Below are positions 42,901 to 51,193 of a stretch of DNA of 64,000 nt, in pieces. Made by a program: the position numbers and the translations under genes. Where the stretch lies: positions 1 to 64,000 of the IMG/VR virus record IMGVR_UViG_3300027782_000058. One strand, 5' to 3'. The notes under the pieces were generated by a model, which saw only the letters and a list, made by a program, of their open reading frames with translations, made no database searches and was not told the origin of the DNA. The DNA is from a virus. Position 1 is the stretch's first letter, and every line of letters begins with the position of its first letter.

Positions 42901-45900
42901 AATCTCCCTAGCCTGCTGGAAGACCTGTCTCCAGAGGACCGCGCTAACTACGAGCAGACCGGCGACTACCGTCCCTACCTGCCCGAGAACGCAGACATTC
43001 CTGACTACCCGTCTTCCATGTACCAGATGGATCAGTCTCCTCTGTCGCCAGAAGAAATTGGCCCGCTGGCGGAAGACGCCCCGCAGGGGTTCGACAACGA
43101 CCCGATGCGTCTGGCAACGGAGTACAACTCTGAGACGCTCACTGAGGAACTCACCAATGCTCTGACCGGCGATAACGAGCGCGACCTAGGCTACGGCTAC
43201 TTCGGCTACACGGATGAGAATGGCGAGGAGTGGGCGGGCAACATCCCCGCCGAGGCCATCCGTGACGCGCTTCAGTTGCAGGGTGTCAACACTGATCAGA
43301 TCGTTCAGGATGCAATTGACAAGACAGCCAAGGCCCCAGAAGGAGTAGAAGTAGACGTACCAGAAAAGCCATCGCGTGAGCCTTCAGCAGAGCCTCTCAC
43401 TGATGTCCGGTACAGCGATGCGATCCTGCTGTCCAACCCTGAACTGCAGAACTCCATCGACGCTGCCCTTGAAGATGCCATGAACGAGGGCCGCAACATC
43501 GGCAGGAACGCCACTCGCTCCTCTGCCAATCGACTCGAAGTCCTGCTGAACGAGCAGGCCATGCGTCGGGCTGGCGCATCTCGCGCTGATCGTGTGAAGG
43601 CTCAGCGTCTGCTGGAGCAGATTCAGGCCCTGCGTGACACCAACATGCCCGCTGACTTCAGCAAGCCCTCGATGCGTGGCGGTAAGAAGGATCAGGACAA
43701 GGAGAAGAGCCTTGTCGATCAGTTCAACGCCATCCCCGGCGTAAGCCAGCAGCGCTACAGGCTCGACACCCCCAGCAAGACCGTCGAGAAGCAGGGTGGC
43801 GTACCCAGTCTCTACGCTCCGTCAACAATTGAGGTCGCACCCGGCCTCAACTGGGAGCAGCGCGATAATGGCCGGTCAAAGGGTGGAAAATTCGGATCCC
43901 AGTCTGGAAGCACCTACATCATCTCTGGCTCCCGCGCCAAGGATCTCAATCCTGACGAGATGAAGAAACTCGGATTCTACTGGGATGAAAACTCTCAGTC
44001 ATGGATCAACTACAACGGTGCTGTTGGCAATATGTCCTCCAAGGACAAGAAGAACATCACTGACTCCCTCAGCAAGTCCGGATTCGATGTCAACCCTGCA
44101 TTCACCAATGGAGGCTTCATTCCTTCATGGCTCAGGGACTCCGCTGACGTTGTCAACCCGAAGATTGTTGAGACAGTGTCGGCTCCTAGGCCGCGTCGTC
44201 CTTCTCCCCCCGGTCGTCCGATCACGGATGGAAGGCTTCGCGACCTGCTGGAGCAGGCTGACGGTGACCCCAAGAAGTTCCGTGAACTTCTTGGTAAGGA
44301 GAACGTCCACGTCTTCGACTTTGAGACGACCGGCATCCGGTTCGACGAGAACGGGAACATGATCGACTCCGGTGAACCGTGGGCGATTTCGGTTGCGCGC
44401 TACAACCCGGCCACGGGTGAGATGGAGCAGAAGACCTTCTACATGAACCCCGGCCAGTCCATCAAGGACACTTGGGCTGGCGGGACGAATGAAGACGGCA
44501 GTCCTCGCGCCATTGACTCAGATGGAAAACCGCTCACTGACGAGTGGCTCGCACAGCAGCCTTCGCAGGCTGAGGCTCTGCAGGCCGCTCTTGATTTCAT
44601 GGGTCAGGATCCGATCCTGTTCGGGCACAACTCAACCTTCGACCACGACACGTTCACCCGCAAGGCGGACGAACTCGGTCTGGACTACCGCCCGGCTGCC
44701 ATTGGTGACACGATGAGCCTTTCTCAACTGGTGCATGATGGCGAGCAACTGCCATCGCACTCGCTCGGTTATCTGGCCAAGCATCACGGGATTCCCAGTC
44801 AGGGCACCGCGCACACGGCTGATGCTGACACCCGCACGACTGCTGCGCTGCTCGACAAGTTGCTCACGAAGGCCGAGCGTGCAGAACTCGGCATGACGCC
44901 GGAGAACCTCGACAGGTGGCAGGGTAAGAACGAGGATCGATACAACAAGGCACTGGCTGACTACAACGAGGCCAATGCCCCACGGGTAGCCACTGAGGCA
45001 GTCCTTGAGGCCGCTCAGGATCCGACTGAGGTTCCTTCTCCGGAAGAGACCTCTGCCCGCGTTGACAAGATGATCAAGGACATGTCTGGCAACCCTGATG
45101 GTGCGCCTAACCCTGAGACAGACATCGTTGATGAATCATCAGATGGAGCCGAACCGCTTCCTAACGGTTACAGCCGTAGCAATCTGCATGAGTTGGCTCA
45201 GTCGGCACTGGATGAGTTTGATCGCAACAGTGATATCAACAGTTACACGCAGTTCACGCCTCAGGAGATCAAGGAGGTTCAGGACAAGATCGATGCTCTT
45301 CGTGAGATGTCCAATGACCCCTCGGTCAGCGACGAGCAGGTAGCCGCTGCACTGGATGACATCGCTGAAGACCTTGATGCAATGGTCAGCCGTCTCGGTG
45401 ACCCGAACGACGACCGCACTCCTCTGCGAAACATCGACATTATCGAGAATCTCAACCGAGAGCGGGACTACGTCACCGAGACCGCAGACATGCTGCGCGC
45501 TCGTAACGGCGAGAACAAGCCGGAGCCGGAGTCCGACGACACCACCAACGAGGTGGATGACGCACAGGTCCGCGACCAGATGGCTGGGGAGGCTGCCGGA
45601 ATTCGCAACATCGTCAACGAGACTGGCAGCACTAACGCCGACCTAACTGATGAAGAGCGCCAGAGGTTCTGGGACTATCAGACTCGCCTTGAGGAGGTCA
45701 TCGCTCTCGTTCGTGGCAACCGCAAGGACGAGATGGGTGACAGGGATCTGGCAACCTACGTCAACCGTGTGGCAATTGACCTGAAGAATGACTTCGGCCC
45801 CGGTGGTGAGTTAGAGGATGTCGCGTACTCGCGCGGCATGGACCGCAACAAGGTTGAGAACATTCTTGATCTGGCGGACAAGTTGGAAGTGCTCACCAAC

Positions 45901-48900
45901 CGGCTGATGCAGCAAGTCTTGGATCGTGAGGGAAGTAAACCTCCCGCAGTCCGCACGCCTGCCATACCAAAGAGTGGTCCCGGCTCGAAGCCTGAGGCAC
46001 CGACGAAGCCGGAAGACTCTGGACAACTCAAGCCGCTCAAGCCAGCCAACAACCCATCCCGAGATGAACTGATTGACATTCGAAGTAATTTTGACAGCCT
46101 CATGGCGAACGAGACTGACTCTGAAATTATTACAATGGGATCAGATATTTCAAATGCATTGAACGATGTGCTAGATCTCATCGAGGCCGATCCAGATGGC
46201 AAGAACCGCGAGACTGGTCGGTCACTGGACGCGCTGGCAGGAGACATTCAAGAGTTGGCAGATGTTGTCGAAGACGACAGGCTGAAGTCATTTGACGGAC
46301 TACTAGACAGAATCCGCACTCTTTCACGCGCATATCGTCGTCGTAACCGCGAACAACGTGGGGGTAACGGTACTGCCCGTAACCGCCGTCAAACTCCCGC
46401 AGCGCCTAAGAGCGAGCCGGTTGACACCCCGGAGACGAAGCCGGGACCAGACGCTCCAACTGTCACTAGAAAGGCTCAGTTTACTAACCCGGACACTGGA
46501 GCACGGTCAGAGAACTGGACTCTCAGTAACGGTGACCAAATTATTGCTATTGATTCCGTCACTGGTAGTGGGATTGCCACGGTTTACTATCACGATGATG
46601 AGCCTGAGGTCAGGCGTTGGGACACTGACAACTTCGCTGAGGCTCTTCAACTGCACCTCGCTGAGCGCAGTGGCAACTCCTCCTCCGCATCTCGGGAGAT
46701 CACGCAGCCGAACCCGTCGAACCTCCCACCAGAGGTCAAGGTTGGGAAGACTGGCAAGACTGGTGTTGGTGCCAAGGTTCCCGACGCTCCCGGCGAGCGT
46801 GCGGTCGGCATCACCAACGGAGCCGACCTTCCCAGTGCGCCTCCTCCCCCGAACAGCGATGGGCCGGTAGGCCCGAACGGGGAGCGGCTGCTTCGTCGTG
46901 GCCGGGAGAATCGCAACTTCTGGGATCACCCGATCATGCAGAGTTGGGCGCGTCGTCGATTCCGCAAGCCGCTTGAGGGTCAGTTCGTCGACCGGAGCCG
47001 TGTGCCGATTGCCTACGGAGACCGCGTCGTACACACTAACCCGAAGGCCGCTCGTTCGACTCTTCGTCCAGACGGCACTCCAATGACAGGTGTTGTCCTC
47101 AACCGTCAGGACAATGTTGGTCGCGAGAATGGCCACAACCGTGACCACGTCACGGTTCAGTGGGAGAACGGAACAGTGTCACACTACGTTTCCCACAACC
47201 TGCAGATCGTCGGACTCACTGAGGCTGACACTGAGTGGCGTACCCTCGTGCATCCTGACGAGACTCCTGACACTCCTGAGTCTGAGCGTATCGACCTACC
47301 GGCTGGCTTCGACTGGAACCAGAAGCGTCGAGGAGCAGCGCCATCTGGACGTATGGGACCAAATGGCAGGCTATCTGGAGAGGGTCGTGGGCAGAACAAC
47401 ATCCCTGTCGAGGCCGGAGACGAGTCCACTCGCTTCGAGCGAGGCGAAGGTGTAGAGGGTCTGATCGCTGACTTCAACGGCGTACAGATTCAGGTCGGCG
47501 ACCGCGTCTACCACCGAGGCAAGGTAGGATCACGTCGCGGGCTCACTGGCGGAACAGTGATCGGGAAGAAGTACATCGCCCGGTACCGCACGATCACGGA
47601 CGAGAACGGTAACAAGAAGCGAGTCCGTGTCGGCTACGCCTACCAGCCTATCGTCCGCTGGGACAACGACCCCGAGATTAAGGAGTGGTCGGCCAATCAA
47701 CTGATCGTCACGACTCCTGATGCTGAATCTCGGAATGTCTCAGATGCGCCGATCCCGACCCTTCGTCGTGAAGGACGCGGAGCGAGTTCTAAGTGGGTTC
47801 CTGACACTGAGGCACCGGACTACAACGCCGATTCGGCTAGTGGGTTCGAGCCGATCCCGGCAAACGGCGGAGGTTCTGGGGCTCCTTCGACTCCAACCCC
47901 CTCCCGCTCTCGCCGAGTCCAGCCCTCCGGAAATCGACCGGGATACGAGTTCGTTGGCTCTAGAGAAGTTCTCTTCATCGGAACGTCCGAGCAGATCAAT
48001 CGTCTCATCGATAACTATGCTGTCGATGACCAAGAGGCGGAGTTGTTCCGGTCTGAGATCGTAGACGACACCAACCCCGATGGCACGCAGAGTGGTAACG
48101 ATCAGATTATTCTGTCAATTGACCAAGGCGTCACCAATAGTGGGAAGACACCCAGAGAGTACGTTGAGGGCGTTCTCGACGAGACATTCGGTTCTGCCTC
48201 TTCAGGCACCAGCCCGACTTCCTCCACACCAAACGCCCCGGAAGCAGATACCTCCACTCCTGACGATGGAATGGTGGTGCAGCCTAAGGACAAGAACGGT
48301 CAGTTGCTCGACCTTGGTGACATTGTCGAAGCCAACAACGGCAAGCGAGGCATGGTTCGAGGCTTCACTCCAGACGGCAAGGTGCGAGTCAAGTACGAGG
48401 ATGGCCGTTACGGCAAGTTGAATGCTGACAAACTATCTCGCACTGGCCAAACGACACGCGGTCCTGCTGACCCAACCGGCGCTGTCGGCGAACCCGTCGA
48501 GGGTGAGTTCGGTGAGTGGGGTGCCCGCGCTGAGAAGATCCGTGAGGCCAAGAACCGTGGTCCGGCAGATCTTACTGATCTGATTCAGCGAGGTGATGAT
48601 GCCCTACCTCCGGGCAAGACCCTCAAGGACTTGATGCAGGAGGTCTGGGGCCTTGAGCACAAGTACAAGGACAAGGACGGCAATGAACGAAGCCTACGGG
48701 CCGAGGTCACTGGCGCTCACGTCTCTCGCGGCAGGCAGATCTCGGTCTCGATGAGAATTCTTGATGAGAACGGTCGTGTGGTTGGGACGATGAGTCGCCA
48801 ACTCAAGATGGATAATAACGGCAATCTGTCTGTCTACCACGCATATTTTGAGATCACTGACAGCAAGCGTCAGGGCACTGGCTTTGCAACGGCTATCAAC

Positions 48901-49356
48901 CGCTACGCCGAGGACTTCTACATTGCTCAGGGCGTTCGAGAGATCGGTGTTCAGGCTGCTCTTTCGAACGGTGGTTACACTTGGGCCAAGCAAGGCTTCG
49001 AGTGGGACCACCCACACTACGGGACTCCGTGGGCTGACCCTCTGAGGAGGCTGGGAGAGTACGGTCGAAGAGGAAACATGTCCCCGGCGCTGAGGAAGGT
49101 CTACGATGACCTAATGTGGCGTTTCCGCAACCTAGACCCAAGTGATCCCAACTTCCCGACTCCGCAGGAAATCGTCATGTTCGGATGGACACCCGGAGCC
49201 ACTTCTTGGCCCGGAAAGTCGATCCTTGTTGGATCTGGTTGGTATGGCGTCAAGCGTCTCAGGCCCGGTGGTCGCAGGACCACTCAGGGCGAGCGCGATA
49301 ATGGCAAGTGGTGGCATGACCAGATCTTCAGGCGGAACAACCAGAGGAAGGCGTAG
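39991..49356 (+). CDS. Giant multidomain head-module protein with DEDDh exonuclease and GNAT-like domains
   Basis: 3121 residues from GTG 39991. Domains: 1-100, REVVRRS...DLLPLGHPRST copy of the upstream gene's domain; 190-250, small beta module (GRFAYQGGGLRSLLRF); 250-1400, long acidic/Glu-Asp-rich repeats with several DALTxAxxQALxGEDG-like units; about 1430-1625, a DnaQ-type exonuclease with D1443, E1445 (FDFETTG), D1551 (GHNSTFD), H1608 and D1613 (AHTADAD), all catalytic residues present; 1650-2150, helical; 2280-2860, three KOW/SH3-like modules (GDRVVHT, GDRVYHRG, GDIVEANNGKRGMV); about 2900-3040, an acetyltransferase-like domain with SKRQGTGFATAI near 2958. Its place between portal and protease suggests an injected or capsid-internal protein that guards incoming DNA. 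It fits the polyvalent-protein concept; enzymatic roles are inferred. Confidence 0.75.
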   Translation: MKDNIDGASAKSTARLNARIDALVASANDGTPAQRRVNLGAAREVVRRSLKSTQGRAFSQREHIALTALSHFITLAQRDKSVALYPANTDLLPLGHPRSTASNALTAFALREHRARWFAADHRVLDEHRALVASALAAEYGSMEHFYALSMLEQLNDGSALVALVASFGDGNSRAARSARARRQRRDRFGRFAYQGGGLRSLLRFGDGSVRSLTGSYVKDSDDGESFDVETPDGTLYRIPASKAESVKAVLFDSPDGFSPMPAKYDSSDPIIDVADLVKIDMPSGYIEKSRDKDGSVTYGLANGDDYLIRATPAGNGTTAYEVVRNDGKDTPVGLASNWSDVHKMVVQDGKKANREDAAKARLEGKSGPESDYLDFLPDVNIAAKDEGSEVRRQAQSIMDFFELDELPDGMSAQQLADRTRLNADALKDGSLKGGEDLAQDFYDAADAIERKSGLAKPEKKADLTPAPSTAPAPEAGKWEPSDTRIDLPYKEPIIGPDGNLTGEYKDGTANIVDINGRKVVVVDINGTPVPFYLSSGDGGKKDVEAGKWYPFFGWGMDGWMNKGKSDEINDYYGSPELRAQAEWLDANIGDIRDDKSIPRDSSSQGNLDMWINDHVGLKPASNDTPTTRTEFDANVAEIKRRIEAGNGGSNKEQARLDATPTPESGGTSASPEQIAELRRLMDERNVRDNVPDLADGIEKLIADNTLGKEQADRLISGIRENRDVFPEPDTTPEKAPSKSDDFNAPEGAYALNQTAIDNFEPQGRVDESSTDFTDDPSELAQRFDTDDLTAALEQALIGEDGADGDVQGRGAGNLQFNRGDEWVPAEALYQALDQQDEDARAIANDIYDSARKGQMKEQARLDGAPLPEKATKDETPVSAPEKPAAQSEMKPLKELKKGDVVRLEDGTLRTVSEVYGVRSYNSRTNSFDGSTEVEFTDGSTMRRSNEDARNKPDFEVVSSESESGVNIPENLPSLLEDLSPEDRANYEQTGDYRPYLPENADIPDYPSSMYQMDQSPLSPEEIGPLAEDAPQGFDNDPMRLATEYNSETLTEELTNALTGDNERDLGYGYFGYTDENGEEWAGNIPAEAIRDALQLQGVNTDQIVQDAIDKTAKAPEGVEVDVPEKPSREPSAEPLTDVRYSDAILLSNPELQNSIDAALEDAMNEGRNIGRNATRSSANRLEVLLNEQAMRRAGASRADRVKAQRLLEQIQALRDTNMPADFSKPSMRGGKKDQDKEKSLVDQFNAIPGVSQQRYRLDTPSKTVEKQGGVPSLYAPSTIEVAPGLNWEQRDNGRSKGGKFGSQSGSTYIISGSRAKDLNPDEMKKLGFYWDENSQSWINYNGAVGNMSSKDKKNITDSLSKSGFDVNPAFTNGGFIPSWLRDSADVVNPKIVETVSAPRPRRPSPPGRPITDGRLRDLLEQADGDPKKFRELLGKENVHVFDFETTGIRFDENGNMIDSGEPWAISVARYNPATGEMEQKTFYMNPGQSIKDTWAGGTNEDGSPRAIDSDGKPLTDEWLAQQPSQAEALQAALDFMGQDPILFGHNSTFDHDTFTRKADELGLDYRPAAIGDTMSLSQLVHDGEQLPSHSLGYLAKHHGIPSQGTAHTADADTRTTAALLDKLLTKAERAELGMTPENLDRWQGKNEDRYNKALADYNEANAPRVATEAVLEAAQDPTEVPSPEETSARVDKMIKDMSGNPDGAPNPETDIVDESSDGAEPLPNGYSRSNLHELAQSALDEFDRNSDINSYTQFTPQEIKEVQDKIDALREMSNDPSVSDEQVAAALDDIAEDLDAMVSRLGDPNDDRTPLRNIDIIENLNRERDYVTETADMLRARNGENKPEPESDDTTNEVDDAQVRDQMAGEAAGIRNIVNETGSTNADLTDEERQRFWDYQTRLEEVIALVRGNRKDEMGDRDLATYVNRVAIDLKNDFGPGGELEDVAYSRGMDRNKVENILDLADKLEVLTNRLMQQVLDREGSKPPAVRTPAIPKSGPGSKPEAPTKPEDSGQLKPLKPANNPSRDELIDIRSNFDSLMANETDSEIITMGSDISNALNDVLDLIEADPDGKNRETGRSLDALAGDIQELADVVEDDRLKSFDGLLDRIRTLSRAYRRRNREQRGGNGTARNRRQTPAAPKSEPVDTPETKPGPDAPTVTRKAQFTNPDTGARSENWTLSNGDQIIAIDSVTGSGIATVYYHDDEPEVRRWDTDNFAEALQLHLAERSGNSSSASREITQPNPSNLPPEVKVGKTGKTGVGAKVPDAPGERAVGITNGADLPSAPPPPNSDGPVGPNGERLLRRGRENRNFWDHPIMQSWARRRFRKPLEGQFVDRSRVPIAYGDRVVHTNPKAARSTLRPDGTPMTGVVLNRQDNVGRENGHNRDHVTVQWENGTVSHYVSHNLQIVGLTEADTEWRTLVHPDETPDTPESERIDLPAGFDWNQKRRGAAPSGRMGPNGRLSGEGRGQNNIPVEAGDESTRFERGEGVEGLIADFNGVQIQVGDRVYHRGKVGSRRGLTGGTVIGKKYIARYRTITDENGNKKRVRVGYAYQPIVRWDNDPEIKEWSANQLIVTTPDAESRNVSDAPIPTLRREGRGASSKWVPDTEAPDYNADSASGFEPIPANGGGSGAPSTPTPSRSRRVQPSGNRPGYEFVGSREVLFIGTSEQINRLIDNYAVDDQEAELFRSEIVDDTNPDGTQSGNDQIILSIDQGVTNSGKTPREYVEGVLDETFGSASSGTSPTSSTPNAPEADTSTPDDGMVVQPKDKNGQLLDLGDIVEANNGKRGMVRGFTPDGKVRVKYEDGRYGKLNADKLSRTGQTTRGPADPTGAVGEPVEGEFGEWGARAEKIREAKNRGPADLTDLIQRGDDALPPGKTLKDLMQEVWGLEHKYKDKDGNERSLRAEVTGAHVSRGRQISVSMRILDENGRVVGTMSRQLKMDNNGNLSVYHAYFEITDSKRQGTGFATAINRYAEDFYIAQGVREIGVQAALSNGGYTWAKQGFEWDHPHYGTPWADPLRRLGEYGRRGNMSPALRKVYDDLMWRFRNLDPSDPNFPTPQEIVMFGWTPGATSWPGKSILVGSGWYGVKRLRPGGRRTTQGERDNGKWWHDQIFRRNNQRKA

Positions 49357-49364
49357 GGACTCCG

Positions 49365-50291
49365 ATGAACAGCAAGCAGCGCTCCGCCAATGCGGCGAAG
49401 GTCTATCAGGACTGGATCAAGGCAAATCCGAAGATGGACCCGGACAACCCGACTCCGGAGCAAGAGAACGACTACTTCATGCGTCTCTACGAGTCGGATC
49501 CTGATGTCGCAGGCAAGGGATGGGCTGATGCCGTATCCAAGATGAGCGAAGAAGAGATCACACAGTATTTGGACGATCAGGAGAAGGCATCTCCCGAGAC
49601 AGCAAACTCCTTCCGTGTACAGGCTCTGATGGCGGCTGTAGATGAGTCGACCGACGAACTTGTTGGTCTGGTGCTATTCGTTCCATCATCTGGAACAAAG
49701 GGTCTAGAGACCGAATGGGTTCGTGTCGATGGTGAGTGGGTTCCCGAGAGCGTCAGCCCTCTGGCCGATATGTCAGAAGATGATCTGGTCTACTACCCAG
49801 TAACGGACGACTACATCTTAATCTATGATGGAGGATCACGGTCCATCGAGGACGCGATGAGCCACAAGACGGAGATCCCTGAGCCTGTTGCGCCAGTCTC
49901 GTCACCCATCACTGCCGCAGCCTTCTCATGCCCGGCTCCCACGCAGGACATCCCTCTCAACCTAGCCAATCGACAGAAGGCCATTGATGGCGCTGGCTAC
50001 GGACCGATGAATCCAACACGCCCGAATGAGCAGTTCTGGCAGGCAAAGGCAGACCGTTGGAGCACCACTGTAGAAGAGGCTAAGTCGTCCAAGTGCGGCA
50101 ATTGTGCAGCATTCATTATCACTGCTTCTATGAGAGAATGTATCAATCAAGGGCTAGGCGATGACGCGGACTCTTGGAACGTGATCAACGCTGGTGATCT
50201 CGGATACTGTGAAGCATTCGACTTCAAGTGCGCTTCTGAGCGGACTTGTGACGCATGGATCGTCGGCGGTCCCATTACTGAGGAGAAGTAG
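49365..50291 (+). CDS. Head-module protein with conserved Cys motif
   Basis: 308 residues, ATG 49365. Acidic N-terminal 200 residues; C-terminal 110 contain IPLNLANRQKAIDGAGYGPMNP and KCGNCAAFIITASMREC...GDLGYCEAFDFKCASERTCDAW, six spaced Cys resembling the C-terminal motif of the 38732 protein. May bind a metal cluster; found beside capsid genes in related phages. Role unknown. Confidence 0.7.
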   Translation: MNSKQRSANAAKVYQDWIKANPKMDPDNPTPEQENDYFMRLYESDPDVAGKGWADAVSKMSEEEITQYLDDQEKASPETANSFRVQALMAAVDESTDELVGLVLFVPSSGTKGLETEWVRVDGEWVPESVSPLADMSEDDLVYYPVTDDYILIYDGGSRSIEDAMSHKTEIPEPVAPVSSPITAAAFSCPAPTQDIPLNLANRQKAIDGAGYGPMNPTRPNEQFWQAKADRWSTTVEEAKSSKCGNCAAFIITASMRECINQGLGDDADSWNVINAGDLGYCEAFDFKCASERTCDAWIVGGPITEEK

Positions 50292-50293
50292 TC

Positions 50294-50614
50294 ATGGAAG
50301 AAGAGTTCACCTTCCCGTCGCAACTGTGGGTGCTTCTCGACGAAGACACCCCTACCAGTCTTGTCTTCATGACAGACGCTGGCGCTTGGGTGCGCGAGGA
50401 TGGCGAGTGGGTCGAGTTCGTCATCGACGACAAAAACCCCAAGCGTCGCTTCGAGGGAATGCTGATCGCTCCCGTCGATCCCCGGATCATCGACCTGTGG
50501 GATGCACAGAACGGCGAACTGTCAGACGCTGAGGTCGACCCCTTCGAGTACAAATGGAACCCGCCGTCAGTAGTCGGCAAGCCTGAAGATGCGGCTACGA
50601 AGCCGAGCAACTAA
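50294..50614 (+). CDS. Hypothetical acidic head-module protein
   Basis: 106 residues, starts two bases after the previous stop. Strand-rich with many Trp and acidic residues (GAWVREDGEWVEFVIDD). Its WVREDGEWV segment echoes WVRVDGEWVPES in the preceding protein, so the two may share a domain. Confidence 0.7.
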   Translation: MEEEFTFPSQLWVLLDEDTPTSLVFMTDAGAWVREDGEWVEFVIDDKNPKRRFEGMLIAPVDPRIIDLWDAQNGELSDAEVDPFEYKWNPPSVVGKPEDAATKPSN

Positions 50615-50671
50615 AGGAAGCAGCAGCAGTAGGCAGAATACTGAGCAATTATACTTTATTTGGAGCGTAAG

Positions 50672-51133
50672 ATGATGATTCCGATGGACGGCCAGATGCA
50701 TTCAGTACTCGTCGCTGCTCTTCGCCAACTCATGGCAGACACTTCAGCCGTGTACCAGCATGCTCATGGGTTTCACTGGAATGTCAAAGGTCCAGACTTC
50801 AGCCAGTACCACGCGCTCTTCGCTGCAATCTACGAGGACATCTACGGCAGCCTAGACCCGACAGCCGAGTGCCTTCTCAAGATCGGCGAGGACGCACCCT
50901 TCACCGCGAGTGAGTTCGCTGCGCTGTGCTCCATCGATGACATGACAACCACTGACACTCCTCAGTCGATGACTGAGAGCCTGTACATGCTCAACGAGGC
51001 GCTGATCCGATCCACCAAGACCGCGTTCGACGCTGCCATCGGATGCGACAACCAAGGTGTGGCCAACTTCCTCGCCGGTCGTCTTGACCAACTAGCAAAG
51101 TGGTCTTGGCAGTTGCGGGTTTCTGCTTCCTAG
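50672..51133 (+). CDS. Dps-like ferritin-family protein
   Basis: 153 residues from ATG 50672 (GGAG 6 nt upstream). Residues 30-66 carry the Dps ferroxidase set: H35 in HWNVKGP, H47, D62 and E66 (LDPTAE), with the spacing of Dps (H31/H43/D58/E62). Four-helix-bundle length. Dps proteins oxidise Fe(II) with H2O2 and coat DNA. A Lys-rich N-terminal tail is missing, so DNA coating may be weak. It lies among capsid genes, so a virion or packaging role is possible. A TATACT -10 at 50650 suggests an internal promoter. Confidence 0.8.
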   Translation: MMIPMDGQMHSVLVAALRQLMADTSAVYQHAHGFHWNVKGPDFSQYHALFAAIYEDIYGSLDPTAECLLKIGEDAPFTASEFAALCSIDDMTTTDTPQSMTESLYMLNEALIRSTKTAFDAAIGCDNQGVANFLAGRLDQLAKWSWQLRVSAS

Positions 51134-51193
51134 GTTCTAGTACTACGTCAAGTTCGCTAGAATATAGGAACAAACAGTCAGAATGGAGAGACC

